A DNA stretch of 64,000 nt from Quercus robur. Its lineage: Eukaryota; Streptophyta; Magnoliopsida; Fagales; Fagaceae. The notes under the pieces were generated by a model that saw only the letters and a list, made by a program, of their open reading frames with translations, made no database searches and was not told the DNA's origin. Positions 21,327 to 33,200 of the stretch are shown here, one piece after another (position 1 is the first letter of the stretch; each line of letters begins with the position of its first letter). A program made the translations under genes and the position numbers. The stretch is from NCBI RefSeq assembly GCF_932294415.1, contig NC_065536.1, positions 35,212,354 to 35,276,353 on the forward strand. The letters are read 5' to 3'.

Positions 21327-22395
21327 AGCATACGATTACATTCCCTCTTTGCGGCCATAGTTTGACAGTCTTTCGGCCATGACATTTCCTAGAGCGCTGG
21401 TTTGGTCCATTTGTACCATTACCAGAGTTACACTAACTCGGTTGGCTCCTGTCAGTGCCGCATTGGACTGCGTTGCATGAGGTGACAGATCTCATCACCC
21501 TTATGATGATGCGGTACTATGTCGACCAAATGTTACTTTAGCAGTAGCTAAGTCATGTGCATGACGCTGGTTTTGGGCTATCAAGGGTTAGGAGTTCTTC
21601 TTGGTTGAGTGGACAAACCCCCAGGTGATACAGGCTTTTAGAGTACCAATAAATCCACCTCATACCCTATCAAGCCCTGTGATGATATAGGACGATCTTG
21701 CATATGCACTGGGTGCCTTTAAGGCCTTTCTCGTAGAGGAGACATACTATGCTGCTTGGTTTAAGCGGTCATTTGCTAGACCTACCATTGACGATTACCC
21801 TATAAGCAATGGTAAAGTGCTCGAAGGTATATCTTGCAGTCGACGAGCTGAAGAGACCATTTTGAGATCACAAGTGGCTACCTTACAAGCTCGCATGACG
21901 GAGCTTGAGAGCAATGCTGCAACTAGGGATGAGGCTATACAGGAGGAGATTACTAGAGCCTTGGCCCACGAGAGAGAGGGGTGGCAGAGGGAGTGCAATG
22001 GCCACATTACTACTAGAGATAGAGACAAGCATCGCTTCATTGCCTAGGTGGCTATGCTCAGAGGCTATATCGGCACTTTGATTGGTGAGCTTAGAGGACA
22101 AGGGCTATATGTGCCTCCCAAGCCTACTTTTCTAGACTTGGGTCCCCGGCGCAAAGGCAAATGCCAGATTACATCCCGGTACCTCTGAGCTCTGCTATAG
22201 GTTAGGGGTTTACACCGGTTCCAGATTGGGTGCAAGGTCAGGCACCAGGATGGGCACCGCTTCATGTTCTAGGATAGGCTCTAGGTCCCCAAGTTGATCT
22301 AGCAGGTCCTTCTTCTAATCAGGCCGTTGAGGGTGACATTAGCGCTAAGCGCTTTGCTGATGACTCATTCAGAGATGATGACTCCCATAGCTTAG
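21327..22395 (+). pseudogene. Relic of an unidentified retroelement ORF with coiled coil
   Basis: The plus strand carries coding-like sequence with stops: LITLMMMRYYVDQ, AYALGAFKAFLVEETYYAAW, FKRSFARPTIDDYPISNGKV, GISCSRRAEETILRSQVATL, then a heptad-like QARMTELESNAATRDEAIQE and EITRALAHEREGWQRE (open 21817-22047), then GELRGQGLYVPPKPTF. The Glu/Arg-rich part looks like a coiled coil. I do not recognise the family. It starts right at the outer edge of the minus-strand LTR, so it belongs to a different, older element. Downstream, short repeats of the type ttgccccttcatgggc occur at 22460-22590. Confidence 0.4.
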
Positions 22396-22860
22396 CTATT
22401 TGTTGTTGTATCTTGATGTAGCCCCTACGTGGGCATGTTTAGCTTTGTATGTACTTTTCAGATATTGCCCCTTCATGGGTCGGATATGTATTATTATTGC
22501 CTTGTAGCAGGCCGAACATGTATGTATTATGTTACCCCATAGTAGGCCCAGACTTGTATCTTAGACATTGCCCCTTCGTGGGCTCAGATGTATGTTTATC
22601 AACTTATGTAGCATTTATAAGCCTGTTGCACCAGTCACTTTATCTGCTTGTACACTGCATCTTGCATTTGCTTCCACACCAGCATTTTTGCATTTGCTTG
22701 CACATTGGCATTCTCGCATTTGCTTGCACGCTGTACCGCACCATATTCCCACGAATTTAGCGATAAATTCTGATAAAACCAATCCAATATAAAATGAACA
22801 GGAGGAACTGCATGAAATAAAAATTGCCCCAATAAGGATTTTATGCGGTTTTGAGAACAG
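22396..22860. repeat. Low-complexity spacer with short repeats
   Basis: A phrase like cattgccccttcgtgggctcagatgtatg recurs about four times between 22415 and 22600, and tgcatttgcttgcac-type units repeat between 22645 and 22735. There is no coding sequence I can support. Confidence 0.5.
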
Positions 22861-24200
22861 TGGACGCAAGCGGCCCCACCACGCAAGTATAGCTGGTGGT
22901 TAGTGGTTTCCTCATAAGAAGCACACCTCGACCTAGGGTGGACTAGGCAGAAGGTGTAAATGGAGATGCCACCTAGATTAAGTCTAGCAATCATATCTAT
23001 AGAGTCCTTGTGGAAGGACTGATCTTTACTAAAGCACATGTCCAAAGTTTAAGTATGGGGATGGGAAGATGTTAAGCACCCTACCCAACCCATAGAATGA
23101 CCTCCACTCTAGGGATGACAATTTTGCCCCGCCCTGCTTAACCCATCCCTCCCCGCTTTGCTCTGCACGGATTTTTCCCACCCCATAAACGTGGTGGGGC
23201 ATGGATGGGGAAAGATTTTAGCCCCGCACCATAGGGCAGGGCAGGAATGGGTTTATACTTTTTAGACCCATCCCACCCCATCTCCGCTCTGCCCCGCATT
23301 GATAAAGGTTAAATTGTAAATTTTTTATACCTTAAAACCCTACTATTTAAACAAACATATCATTAGCTTATTTTATTCTACCCAATGTGGCTCTCTGCCT
23401 CTTTTTTTCTCTCTACCAAGGTTGAAAATAAGGTAGAAATTTTAACGTCTTCTTTTGTCTTTATTAAAAACAAATTTATATACTATTGTATCTTTAATTT
23501 TGTATTATGTGATTTTTTGTTGTTGTGATATTGTCTTATTAAACACTTGTATAATATTATTCAGTTTTTGTTAAAAATTAGTTTGATTTGATGTAAAAAT
23601 TTTATTTATAATTTCAAGTATATTTTTATTAATGAAAAAGGTTTTGCTAAAAAAATTGTAACAATTATGGGCAAATTAATAAGAAGTAGAGTTTTACGGG
23701 GTGGGGCAGGGCTTTGCAGGACTCCAAGGGGCGGGGATGGGCAATTAAATTTTTTCGTAATGCAAGGCAGGGCGGGGATAAGGCAAGACAAAATCATGTG
23801 GGACAAGGGCAAAGACCCCATCCTTCAGCCCCACCTCGCCCCATTGCCATCCCTACTCCACTCATTGTGTTCCAAATTCTAATCCCATAAAAAGGTCCAC
23901 TAACATGTTATTATAGACTCACACACACCTTAACATGCATCTAGCATTCAATGTGGTATATCATCCCATTGCAACACATGATATAAGGTCCTATCATTCA
24001 TCTAATCAGTCCATGCATTATATCCAAGGGGAGTGAGCATCTCATGAGGAAGTAGCATCAACAAGGCACTAACATTAATCGAATTCCTAACATGCAAGCA
24101 TAGAGCATCATGGCATCAACCAAGCATACTTATCATCCAAAACAAATGCATGTTCATGTGATTATGCATGACTTACCTCACTTCATCACAACACCTATTA
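22861..24200 (-). mobile_element. Truncated LTR (minus orientation) interrupted by a hAT element
   Basis: The plus strand begins TGGACGCAAGCGGCC, the 3' end of the LTR family. It continues through the conserved gtggactaggcagaaggtg and gccacctagattaagtcta blocks that also occur in the neighbouring full LTR. It stops at cacaacacctat, about one third of the way along, where the next LTR begins. After removing the 746-bp insert and its duplication, about 590 bp of LTR remains. Confidence 0.6.
23110..23855. mobile_element. hAT-type non-autonomous element, 8-bp target duplication
   Basis: The ends TAGGGATGACAATTTTGCCC and, reverse complemented, TAGGGATGGCAATGGGGCGA form imperfect inverted repeats rich in ggggcggg. 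CTCCACTC flanks both sides (23102-23109 and 23856-23863), an exact 8-bp duplication as hAT transposases make. The 746-bp body has no transposase. It lies inside the truncated LTR, so it inserted after that LTR. Confidence 0.85.
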
Positions 24201-24309
24201 TGGGCACAAGCACTTGCGATGAATAGCTTCCTCGTGGGAAGTACGCCTCGGCCTAGGGTGGACCAAGCGGAGGGTGAAATTGGAGTCACCACCTAGATTA
24301 GGTCTAGGA

Positions 24310-24338
24310 AACATATATATATATATATATATATATAT
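24310..24338. repeat. (AT)n microsatellite
   Basis: Alternating AT within the LTR, at a place where the sister LTR at 51466 has only catatatatgg. Confidence 0.85.
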
Positions 24339-24506
24339 AGCACCCTTATGTGAAGCACTAATCTTTACTAGAGCACATGTCCGGAGTTTAGGTATGGGGA
24401 TGGGAAGATGTTAGGTACTCAACCCCACCTAACTTGTAAGTCGGCATCCACTCATTATGTTCCAAATCCTTGTCCTATCAAAGAGTTTTCTAATAGGCTA
24501 TCTAAA

Positions 24507-24507
<1 letters not shown>

Positions 24508-24569
<62 letters not shown>
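24508..24569. repeat. (CA)n microsatellite, about 31 units
   Basis: A perfect CA run inside the LTR; the related LTR at 51250-51295 has a shorter interrupted GT/GCGT run. Confidence 0.9.
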
Positions 24570-24572
<3 letters not shown>

Positions 24573-24983
24573 CATGCATCTAAACACACAACATACCATA
24601 TCATCCCCAAAACCTAACATTCGTCTATTATGGCATTCAATCGTGTTATCCAAAGGCAGCAAGTATATCAAGGTAGGAACATCCTCACATAACATCAAAT
24701 GATTTAAAGCATAGCATCATAGCACTAAACAAGCATGTTCATCATATTCATCAATTAACTCATTTCAGACAACCAGATCAGATGCATATTCATCACTTAC
24801 CTTATTGCATCACAGCACCTATGCAATCAATGCATGTTCATGTTTATGTGCACCTTCATATTATTCATCAAGCATAAAACCCTAATCATATAATCTAAGC
24901 AAAACATATTAAAACATGTTATACTATTGACCTTAACCTAAACATGTGAAAAATAAACTAAACAGAAGCTAAAACAAGCATTT

Positions 24984-24984
<1 letters not shown>

Positions 24985-25034
<50 letters not shown>
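24985..25034. repeat. (CA)n microsatellite, about 24 units
   Basis: A second CA run in the same LTR. Confidence 0.9.
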
Positions 25035-25039
<5 letters not shown>

Positions 25040-25859
25040 AACGAACAATTTTAGGTTTTTAGGCTGAGCCTGCGTACACAGGGACATGGAGTTGAGTACA
25101 AATGCACGAGCTTGCATATGCAAACCTGCCCAGAAATGCAACAAAGACACACCAATCAAAACCTAATCTAAACAACCTAGCATGCTTTATGAACAAATCA
25201 ACCAACAAACCTAAACTACAAGGGAAGATTTTAAAGCAACAAAACAGGAAAAAAAAAAAAAGAAAAAAGAAAAAGAGGATAAAAGCAAGAACAAGTATCT
25301 TACACCAGCAGGTTTTTAAAGCTTGATTTTGATCGTTCCCCTCAGTCAATCTACAAAACAAAATACCCAGAGAGTTAGTAAGTTTAACTAGAAAGCTTTG
25401 GACTAAAATAAGTCCTAGCCAAGAAACTTTAGTTTAGGATGCTTTTCAAAGTAAAAAGCTTCTCTTGAATCACTTTTTTGGAGTAACTTCTGTGCGTTTT
25501 TGGGAAAATGGTTATAGGGCCTTTTTATAGTGTCCAAAGAGAAGAGGCGGAGGCAATTCTGAGTGATGTGGGATTGCCTCTACCAAGATTTTCATAAAAC
25601 TTGCCTTATAGAGGTTTTTTGAACCCTAGCTGCTTACGCAGGCTCGTGGCTACATATACAAAGGTTATGGCTGTGTACATTGGCCTAAGGCCGTGTACAC
25701 ACCTTTAGGGTTTCTGTAAGGATTTTCTTTCTCCCAAAAGTATCTTTCAACTAAAGTGTTTCCATAGTCAGGCCCTAGATCAACCCTAGACCTCCTAGTA
25801 TTATCATCATTGGGGAACGGGAGCTTGAGTCATAAGGGGTACAAAATGAGGTATCTACA

Positions 25860-27114
25860 GTTGTCCCTTTTTTGATTTGTGAGCTTCGCTACGGGAATCA
25901 AAATAAATAGAGACAAAACATTTTGTTTCAACATATGGCTTGGGCCCAACCCATGCACACGACAAACAACATGCATACATGGGGCGGGGTGCAACTCCAA
26001 AGAGTTGCATGGGATTCATATGTTCAAAGTCCCACGGGTGTTACTCGAAAAACAAGCAACGACAGGTCCATTATCCAAGAACCTAGTTTGCCAATTGTCA
26101 AGCAAAAGGTGAGTGGCTCACTATCCTAGAGTCACTAAAAAGAAAACAACCATGGCCAACAACCTCAACCGTCAACCAAACAAACAAGGTACTCTTACAA
26201 GCTTAAAAGGATACATATTTGTGGTGTCCATCAGTGGCTTTTGCCTTGAACTTCTTTGGGTGGCTTTTGCCTCTTATAGTGCTTGCCTTTGTCTCAATCT
26301 CTTATATTCTTGGTGGCAAATGTTTCTATCTCAATCTTTTCTACATTATGGGTATCCAGGTGTACATGTTCAATTCTAAGGATATGTACTTGAATTCTGG
26401 TGTTTTCTACTCTGGTATCCAAAGTTCCTGAGGACTTGTGCATGAATGTTCAATTCTCGAAGGATATGAGCACAAAGTTTGATGTCTTCTCATTGTGATG
26501 GTAGTCTTCTATAACTTTGGTGGAAGAACTAACTCTAGGGGTTCTCTAAGTGTTCTCTAACTCATTAGGGGATTTCCTTTCCAAATCCTCATGGGGGATT
26601 AATCTTTGTCATTCCTGAAGTTTTAGGGAATCTTTGTGTGCTTCCAACTTCCTCAACTTATTAGGGAGATTCTCGGAAGTTTATCTACTTACAAGGGGTA
26701 ATCTTGGTACTTTCAAACTCTCTGATCCCCTTTGTATGGTTTTCAATTTCTCTTGACCCACTGAGGGGTATTTCTATAATTTCTGATGCTTGAAGGAGCA
26801 ATTCTAGAATTCTGATCCTTTTGGAGCCACTGGGGGGGATTTGGAGTTTTCTTTGATCCTTCTTCTTTTGTAAAAGTCGATGGGGACTCTTTTTTTTTGT
26901 GACTAAAACTACATGTCGTTTAACAATTGGGCTAAACTACATGTACTTTAGCCATCGGGTGTCTTTCCCCGCCTTTTCACTTCCCAATAGTTACCAACTG
27001 TTTCTTTTCTTTCTTTTACTATTCATCTTCTTCTTCCTTTCATTTCTCTCTCTCTCTCTCTCTTTTTTTTTTTGGTTTATTTGCTGAAACATCTCCTTTG
27101 TACCAGGTCTTGTG
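25860..27114. other. Spacer beside LTR; no supported gene
   Basis: The sequence after the LTR edge has T-rich stretches and several ctcattagggg / ttgaggggta phrases between 26530 and 26840 that look like a degenerate short repeat. There is also a CT microsatellite near 27043-27063. I see no convincing coding sequence. Confidence 0.45.
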
Positions 27115-27960
27115 GATGCCTTGGAGGGATAGTGATCCCATGATCTTTAATAAGGAGGAGAGAACCAGTTGGGCCTTTACATCCTTGTCTCAGATCTTAG
27201 GAGGGGATAGACTAAGTTCAGTGTACCTTGCAGAGCGAGTGGCTCTTCAGCTCAAGCCTATGGATGAGCCTTGAGTTCTGGTGAGTCCTCCACTCTTTAT
27301 GTTAGCCTTGGAGAGCATGACAAGTGGGGATCTTGACTTCTAGGAGGACAAGATTGAATTCTCAGAGTGATTACTAGGTGAGGAGGTGGACTATGACCTC
27401 TTCAGTGAAAGCCAGCTTATGTCTCCCTTCAGCGCAGTCCCGGTGGAATGCTTCTTAATCTTTTCTTTTTCTCCTTATTTACATGCTTTCTCTGTTACCA
27501 CTTGTTTCTCAAATTCTCATCTCTTATATTAGGAAGAGCCTATTATCCTTCTTGTTGATGCTACAACTATAGGGGGGCCTTGTGAGTCTTATATTCCTTT
27601 CATACTCAATTTATACTTATGGTCTAGATGCGGTTGCCAGGGAGCACGCCTTTGCACATAACCCTAATGTGATAAGCTATCCTATTGCCCAGGGAGTTCA
27701 AGATGTAAGTGCTTCGACCCTTTCTTTTTTCTGTTCATGCTTTCCCCATTCTTTTATTGTTCTTGGCAGGCTTTCTCTTTTTCAAACACAAATCTTGTCT
27801 TGGAATTGCAGCCTACCCGTGTAGAATGCGAGGAGCTAATCTTGTTGGCCGGGAATCTTAAGCTAGAAGTGGCCAACTACTTATAGAAGATTAATGGCAC
27901 GGATGGCTACTTCTGGAGGGCCAATGGTAGCTGAACAGGCGGAGGCTATGATGATGATGA
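27115..27960 (+). pseudogene. Unidentified multi-exon retroelement ORF ending in an Asp tract (relic)
   Basis: Coding-like blocks on the plus strand: MPWRDSDPMIFNKEE, SLSQILGGDRLSSVYLAERV, ALQLKPMDEP and LLGEEVDYDLFSESQLMSPF (27115-27450); YGLDAVAREHAFAHNPNVIS (27610-27710); and VECEELILLAGNLKLEVANY, then INGTDGYFWRANG and five Asp (27815-27965). The blocks are separated by T-rich, intron-like stretches with plausible GT/AG ends. Stops interrupt each block. The Asp end and downstream sequence match the relic at 1-300. It lies directly upstream of the DUF7745-like relic on the same strand. I do not recognise the fold. Confidence 0.45.
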
Positions 27961-28517
27961 TGGGGGTGAGAGCTCTGAGGCCACACATTTCTTGTATTTT
28001 CAACAAAAACAACAAAAACCTTTTTTCCTGTATTTTCTTCCTTTTATTTATTTCATTTTATTTCTTTTCTAAGCACATTTCTTTTATTTGAGACATTAGG
28101 TTGTACTTAAGACCATCTTCATAGTTTAGCTTTTTTTCAAAATATGTCCGTATTTACAACAATGAAACAAGATTTCTATATGGTATGTGCGCTTGTATGT
28201 ATGCTTGAACATGCCCCGGTCTTAATTTTATCTTTCTTTTGCACTTGTATCTTGAATGAATGCTCTATCATGTGGATTTAAATCCATAACCATCTTAGAA
28301 ACTAGGGGGAAGCTGCTCATTTGAGTAGAATTCAAGAGAGGAGTGAAATTTCAACAAAATCCCCAAATCTGGTTAGGGTTGCGTACGCAAGCTCTAAGCT
28401 GCGTGTGTGTCATTAATGCATACATACACAAGCACGAGGCTATGTACGCAAGTTAGGTGGCAGAAACTACAATCGACTCCTTCACTTATATATAGAAAAA
28501 CATCTTTAGGGTTCCCA

Positions 28518-29590
28518 ATGACAAAATTCTCTCCAATGGAGGTCTCTTTGTGGGTTAGCAAGCTCAATCCCAACTTCTCACATTCTTCAAACCAGAATTG
28601 ATAAGCTTGCAGATGTTAAGTTCTAGATTCCTTCTCGCCATGTTTTTCAATTTAATGGAGTAGAGTTCAGTCCTACCATAGAGGAATTTAGCACAATCAT
28701 GGGTGAATGCGACTTGGGTTCCATTATCCTTCGTACTCTTGAGAAGGATCTTTCTAAGCTTGCTCACCAAGTCTTAGGAGTCCATGGATCTTTCTAAGCT
28801 TGCTCACCAAATCCTAGGAGTCCATCTTTCCATGGCCAAGAGGTGGTGTAAGTTTAGGAAATTGAACATTTCCATGGTCTTCAAATACTTTACCAAAAAG
28901 GATGTACCCTTAACTAGACCGGACGCTTCCATCATCTTAATGCTTTTTGTCTTTGCATCCTTGCGAGCTTTTTCTTGGTGCATGAAACTCTTCGGGTGGA
29001 TCCTGGAATTCTTCACATGGTCAAGAATTTGGGGAGTGGAAGCCAAATGCCTATTATCTTAGCTTTGACTCTCAATGGTTTGGATGCGGTCCATAGGAAA
29101 GAAGCAACTTTCATTGCGATGCAAGGAGACCCCTTCTTCTTCAAGTATGATCCCTAATTTTTGCCTAAGTTTCCTTAATCTAGCAAGATTCCACTAATTT
29201 TTGCATGGTTTTCCTTTCAGTTTTCTACCCATCGAGGCTCCTTATATCATCTTTAAATATCACTATTTTTCCTTTTTATCTCTCATTTTTTCCAATCAAC
29301 ATTCATGCTCTCTTTTTCTCTCCTTCAGGTATGGTTGTATGAGAAACTTAAGTTGATTCATCCTCCTCTCATTCCATTCAATTGGTATCAGCAGAAGCAC
29401 TATCAAGACCACAAGCTCAAAGAGAAAGAGATGGATGCACTCACTGAACTCATGAAGCACCTTACTCCTATCGACATCCAATGGGTGGTTGAATGATGGC
29501 ACATCAAGGCCATGACTAGCTATGGTTTCAAGGAAAAATGTGTCATCCTAGTTGGGCTTTGTCGTTTCCCTTATTATCCCACATGTCGTA
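28518..29590 (+). pseudogene. DUF7745-like retroelement ORF (relic)
   Basis: From the ATG at 28518 the frames give WVSKLNPNFSH, then IPSRHVFQFNGVEFSPTIEE, FSTIMGECDLGSII, LSKLAHQVLGVHG, FFLVHETLRVDPGILHMVKN, ILALTLNGLDAVHRKEATFI, VWLYEKLKLIHPPLIPFNWY, WW-IKAMTSYGFKEKCVILVG and GLCRFPYYPTCRIA. This is the order of the protein class I know as DUF7745 / plant-mobile-domain-like. A 34-bp phrase (ggatctttctaagcttgctc) is duplicated near 28750 and 28790. Stops and frameshifts are frequent. At 29591 it joins LTR-type DNA in the middle of the conserved PTCRIARQ motif, so it is cut there. Confidence 0.55.
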
Positions 29591-30211
29591 TTGCGTAGCA
29601 AGTTAGAGCCCAGGATCCCAGATTTGTTTTATTCTTTTTTTTTTTTTTCTTAAATACATGCTTTTAGGTTCTGTTTAGTTCTTCTTCACATGTTTTATGT
29701 CTAAGGTTTGTAGTATAACATGTTTTAAATGCTTTTTGTTTAGAACATATGATTAGGGTTCTATTGATGAACACCATGAACATGCACCTGAACTTGAACA
29801 TGCATTGATGTATAGGTGCAGTGAGGTAAGTCATGCATACAATATGGGCATGCATTTCAGTTGATTAACATGTTTTGCTTGATGAACATGCTTAGTTGAT
29901 ACTTTGATGCCTTGCTTAAGCGTTTGGGTTTTGACTAATGTTTTTGCCTTGTTGATGTTGCTGCTTTGTGATGTACTTTTTTCCCCTTGGATATGCCATG
30001 TTATATGTTAGATGTATGTTAATGTGTGTGTGTGTGTGTGCGCTGTGTGTGCGAGTCTAAGATCTTCCACACGGGCACTACATATATGGTTCCTAGACCT
30101 AATCTAGGTGGCAACTCCATTTACACTATCCGCCTAATCCACCGTAGGCCAAGGTGTACTTCCCACGGATTTAGGGAAACCCAAAAAGCCGGTCACGCAT
30201 GCTTGCGCCCA
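29591..30211 (+). mobile_element. Right part of an LTR nested in integrase (block A copy)
   Basis: This matches 50769-51597 of the complete nested LTR in block B. It ends TGCTTGCGCCCA at 30211, directly before the integrase codons. Relative to block B it lacks a segment of about 57 bp near 29990 and one of about 150 bp near 30060, where gtctaagat joins cttccac. Its left half is missing and replaced by the DUF7745 relic. Confidence 0.7.
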
Positions 30212-33200
30212 TACTGCCTCACTCCCATGTACAAAAGAATAGGGGGTTTCCCTAGTTGATGCTCGGATATAGGTCTTGAAGCCCTAAAGGGCGAATGGAA
30301 GCTTTTCATCCCAATCCTTGTATGTTACAACCATCTTGGCTAGGATAATCTTGACATTCTTATTGGCTGCATCTACGTCTCCATTGGTTTGAGGTCTATA
30401 GGGTGAAGACTTGTGATGCTCAATCTTGTACAGCTTTATGATCTTTCAGGCTTCCCCTTCAAAATAATAACCATTGTCGGAGATGATCTCTTGTGGTACT
30501 CCAAATCAACAAATGTATTATTCTCTATGAATCGAGCCACATGTTTGGCCTTTAAAATAGAATAAGAATTAACTTCTACACATTTAGTGAAGTAGTCAAT
30601 TGCAACCAAAATTTACTCATGTCCATTCGAGGCCTTGGGAGCTATCTTTCTAATCACGTTTATGCCCCATACAGAGAAAGGCCATGGAGAGGTTATACTG
30701 TATAGCTCACTGGGTGGCACTTGGTTTAGATTGGTATGTGTTTGGCAATCATAGTAACATTTCACAAAATCTATGCAATCGGTCTCCATCATAATCGAAT
30801 AGTATCTCATCCTTAAGATCTTCTTTACTAGCATCTTCCCATTCATATGGGAACCATAAATTCCTTGGTGGAATTCTTCCATTATTCTCTTAGCTTTATC
30901 TTTCTTCAAATAGCGATGGTGTACCCCATCATAGGATCTCTTATAAAGCTAACCTCCACACAAGATATATTGCATCACCATCATTCTCACCGAACGATGT
31001 TCTTTCTTATTAGCCTTCTCGGGATAAATTCCTAGCTCTAGGAACATCAAGACATCGTAATACCAAGGAATCTCTTCTTCCTCTATAGCCAAGATGACTA
31101 GGTCTTCTTTCTCCTTATGCACCACTTGATACTTTTGTTCAATCTCCAAAGGACGTGTCCATACTCTCTCAAGTATCTCAACGAAAGAGGCCAAAGTATC
31201 CAAGATATCTACAAATTGGTTTTGAGTTCTAGAAATGATGGTGTACTCAATCTTATCAAAGGTTCCTATCGGTTCCTCCAAGTACTATTGGTATGGCTTT
31301 AGATGTTCCTCTTTCACTTTCCACGGTTTTTGGGCTTAGGCTATGACTACTGTAGAATCTCCATCAACCTCAACTTCCTTTGCCCTTAGTTCTCTAGGGC
31401 TTCCATTTTGGCAATACAAGCCTTATATTTTGCCATATTGTTGGTTGCCTCAAAGTTCAACTTAATAGCCATAGGCATGTGTGATCTATCGGGGGTAATC
31501 AACAATGCTCCTATCCCATTTCTGTGTTGGTTCACCACTCCATCAAAGTACATCTTCCAAGCTCCAAGCAACAAGCTCTATGTTCAATATGTTTTCATCG
31601 GGAAAGCCTTCCCTACTACCCTCACCCTCTATGGGGTTCTCGGCTCAAAAGTTTGATATGGCACTCCCTTTAATGGTTTTCCTAGCCATATACTTCAGAT
31701 CAAACTTGACCAAAAGGATTAACCATTTAGACAACCTTCCACTCAACACGGGTTTCTCAAATAGGTACTTCAGGGGGTCCATTCTTGCTACTATCCACAC
31801 TTGGAATGGTAGGATGACATGTCTTCGTTTCTGTACAGCCTACCCAAGTGCAAAAGAAGATTTCTCTTTGGGTGTGTATCTAGTCTCATAGTCATGCAGT
31901 CTCTTGCTCAGGTAGTACATGGCACTCTCATTCTTATCATTGTCTTCTTGGGTCAACGTGTTCCTCACGACATCCTCTATGATTGAAAGGTAGAGGAGCA
32001 AAGGTTGGTTCCGGAGGTACTAGGACATGTGGGTAAAGAAGGTATTCCTTGATGGTCTTAAAGGCTTTCTAACATTCCTCATTCCATGTAGAGGCTCACT
32101 TTTACTCAAGAGCTTGAAAATTGATTCACATGTGGAAGTGAGTTTAGCAATAAACTGGCTAATGTACTGCAGTCAACCTAGGAATCCTCTTATCTCTTTC
32201 TCACTCTTGGGTGGAGGCATGTCCAAGATGGCTTTGATATTTGATCAGTTGACCTCTATCCCTCTATCACTTATTGGGAAGCCTAGAACCTTTCCAACGA
32301 TTACTCCAAAGATGCACTTTTGTGGATTCAACCTGAGCTTGTATTCTTTGATCCTTTCGAAGAACTTCCTGAAGTTGGTTATGTGGCCCTCTCTATTTCT
32401 AGATTTCACTATCATGTCATCAACATATACCTCTACCTCGTTGCGCATCATATCATGTAACAAGATTGTGGCCATCCTTTAATAAGTTGCTCTCGCATTC
32501 TTTAATCCAAACGGCATCACTGTATAACAAAAGATTCCCTATTTTGTGGTGAAGGTGGTTTTGGTCATATCCTTAGAAGCCATTTTTATTAGATTATATC
32601 AAAAAGAAACCATCCATGAAAGACATTAAAGCACCACCGGCCGTGTTATCCACCAAGACATCTATGTAGGGTAAAAGAAGATCATCTTTAAGACAAGCCT
32701 TGTTCAGGTTTCTAAAGACCACACGCATTCTAACCTTCCCATCTTTCTTGGGTATGGGCACGACATTGGCTATCCACCTAGCTTGGTGCACGAGTTTGAT
32801 GAACCCTACCTTCAGTTGCTGTTAACCTCTTCTTTGATCTTAAAGGGCCATTTGGTTCTCATGCGCCTCAATTTTCGCTTCACGAGCACTATGTGGGAGT
32901 GAGTGTCAATGCGATGCTGTGCTATCTCAGGGTAAATGCCTAACATATCTTCATAAGACCATGCAAATACTTCTTGGAATTCAATGAGGAGTTCTTTGAG
33001 ATCTTTCTTCTCTTGTACAATTTTAATTATGCGTGGAATCTCATCACTGCTCAAATTAAGAGTTTCAAGCATTAGTTCCATAGGTTCAATTTTCTTTTCC
33101 AATTGTTAATTAATTTTATTTTCAAATTCATTGAAATCATTTAAGTACAAAATTTCAATATTATTGGACACATCAAAATAAGCCAAATCAGAATTAATTG

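Larger units (their letters stand above)
24201..25859 (-). mobile_element. LTR (minus orientation), 1.66 kb, apparently complete
   Basis: The minus strand starts TGTAGATACCTCATTTTG at 25859 and ends GCTTGTGCCCA at 24201. It shares its layout with 49974-51597 (opposite strand): the alternating-CA tracts, the gacctaatctaggtgg block and the gcctaggccgaggcgtactt block. A TATA-like CTATAAAAAGG lies near 25525 (minus strand). It abuts the truncated LTR on its left rather than internal element sequence, so it may be a solo LTR or a rearranged piece. Confidence 0.6.

Noticed and set aside
24498..24702. Frames made of His-Thr or Val-Cys repeats
   Set aside because: Translation of the CA microsatellite.
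31408..32482. Plus-strand frames of 80-150 residues over the gypsy pol (and 52794-53869)
   Set aside because: Antisense shadows of RNase H and RT; the minus strand has the domain motifs.
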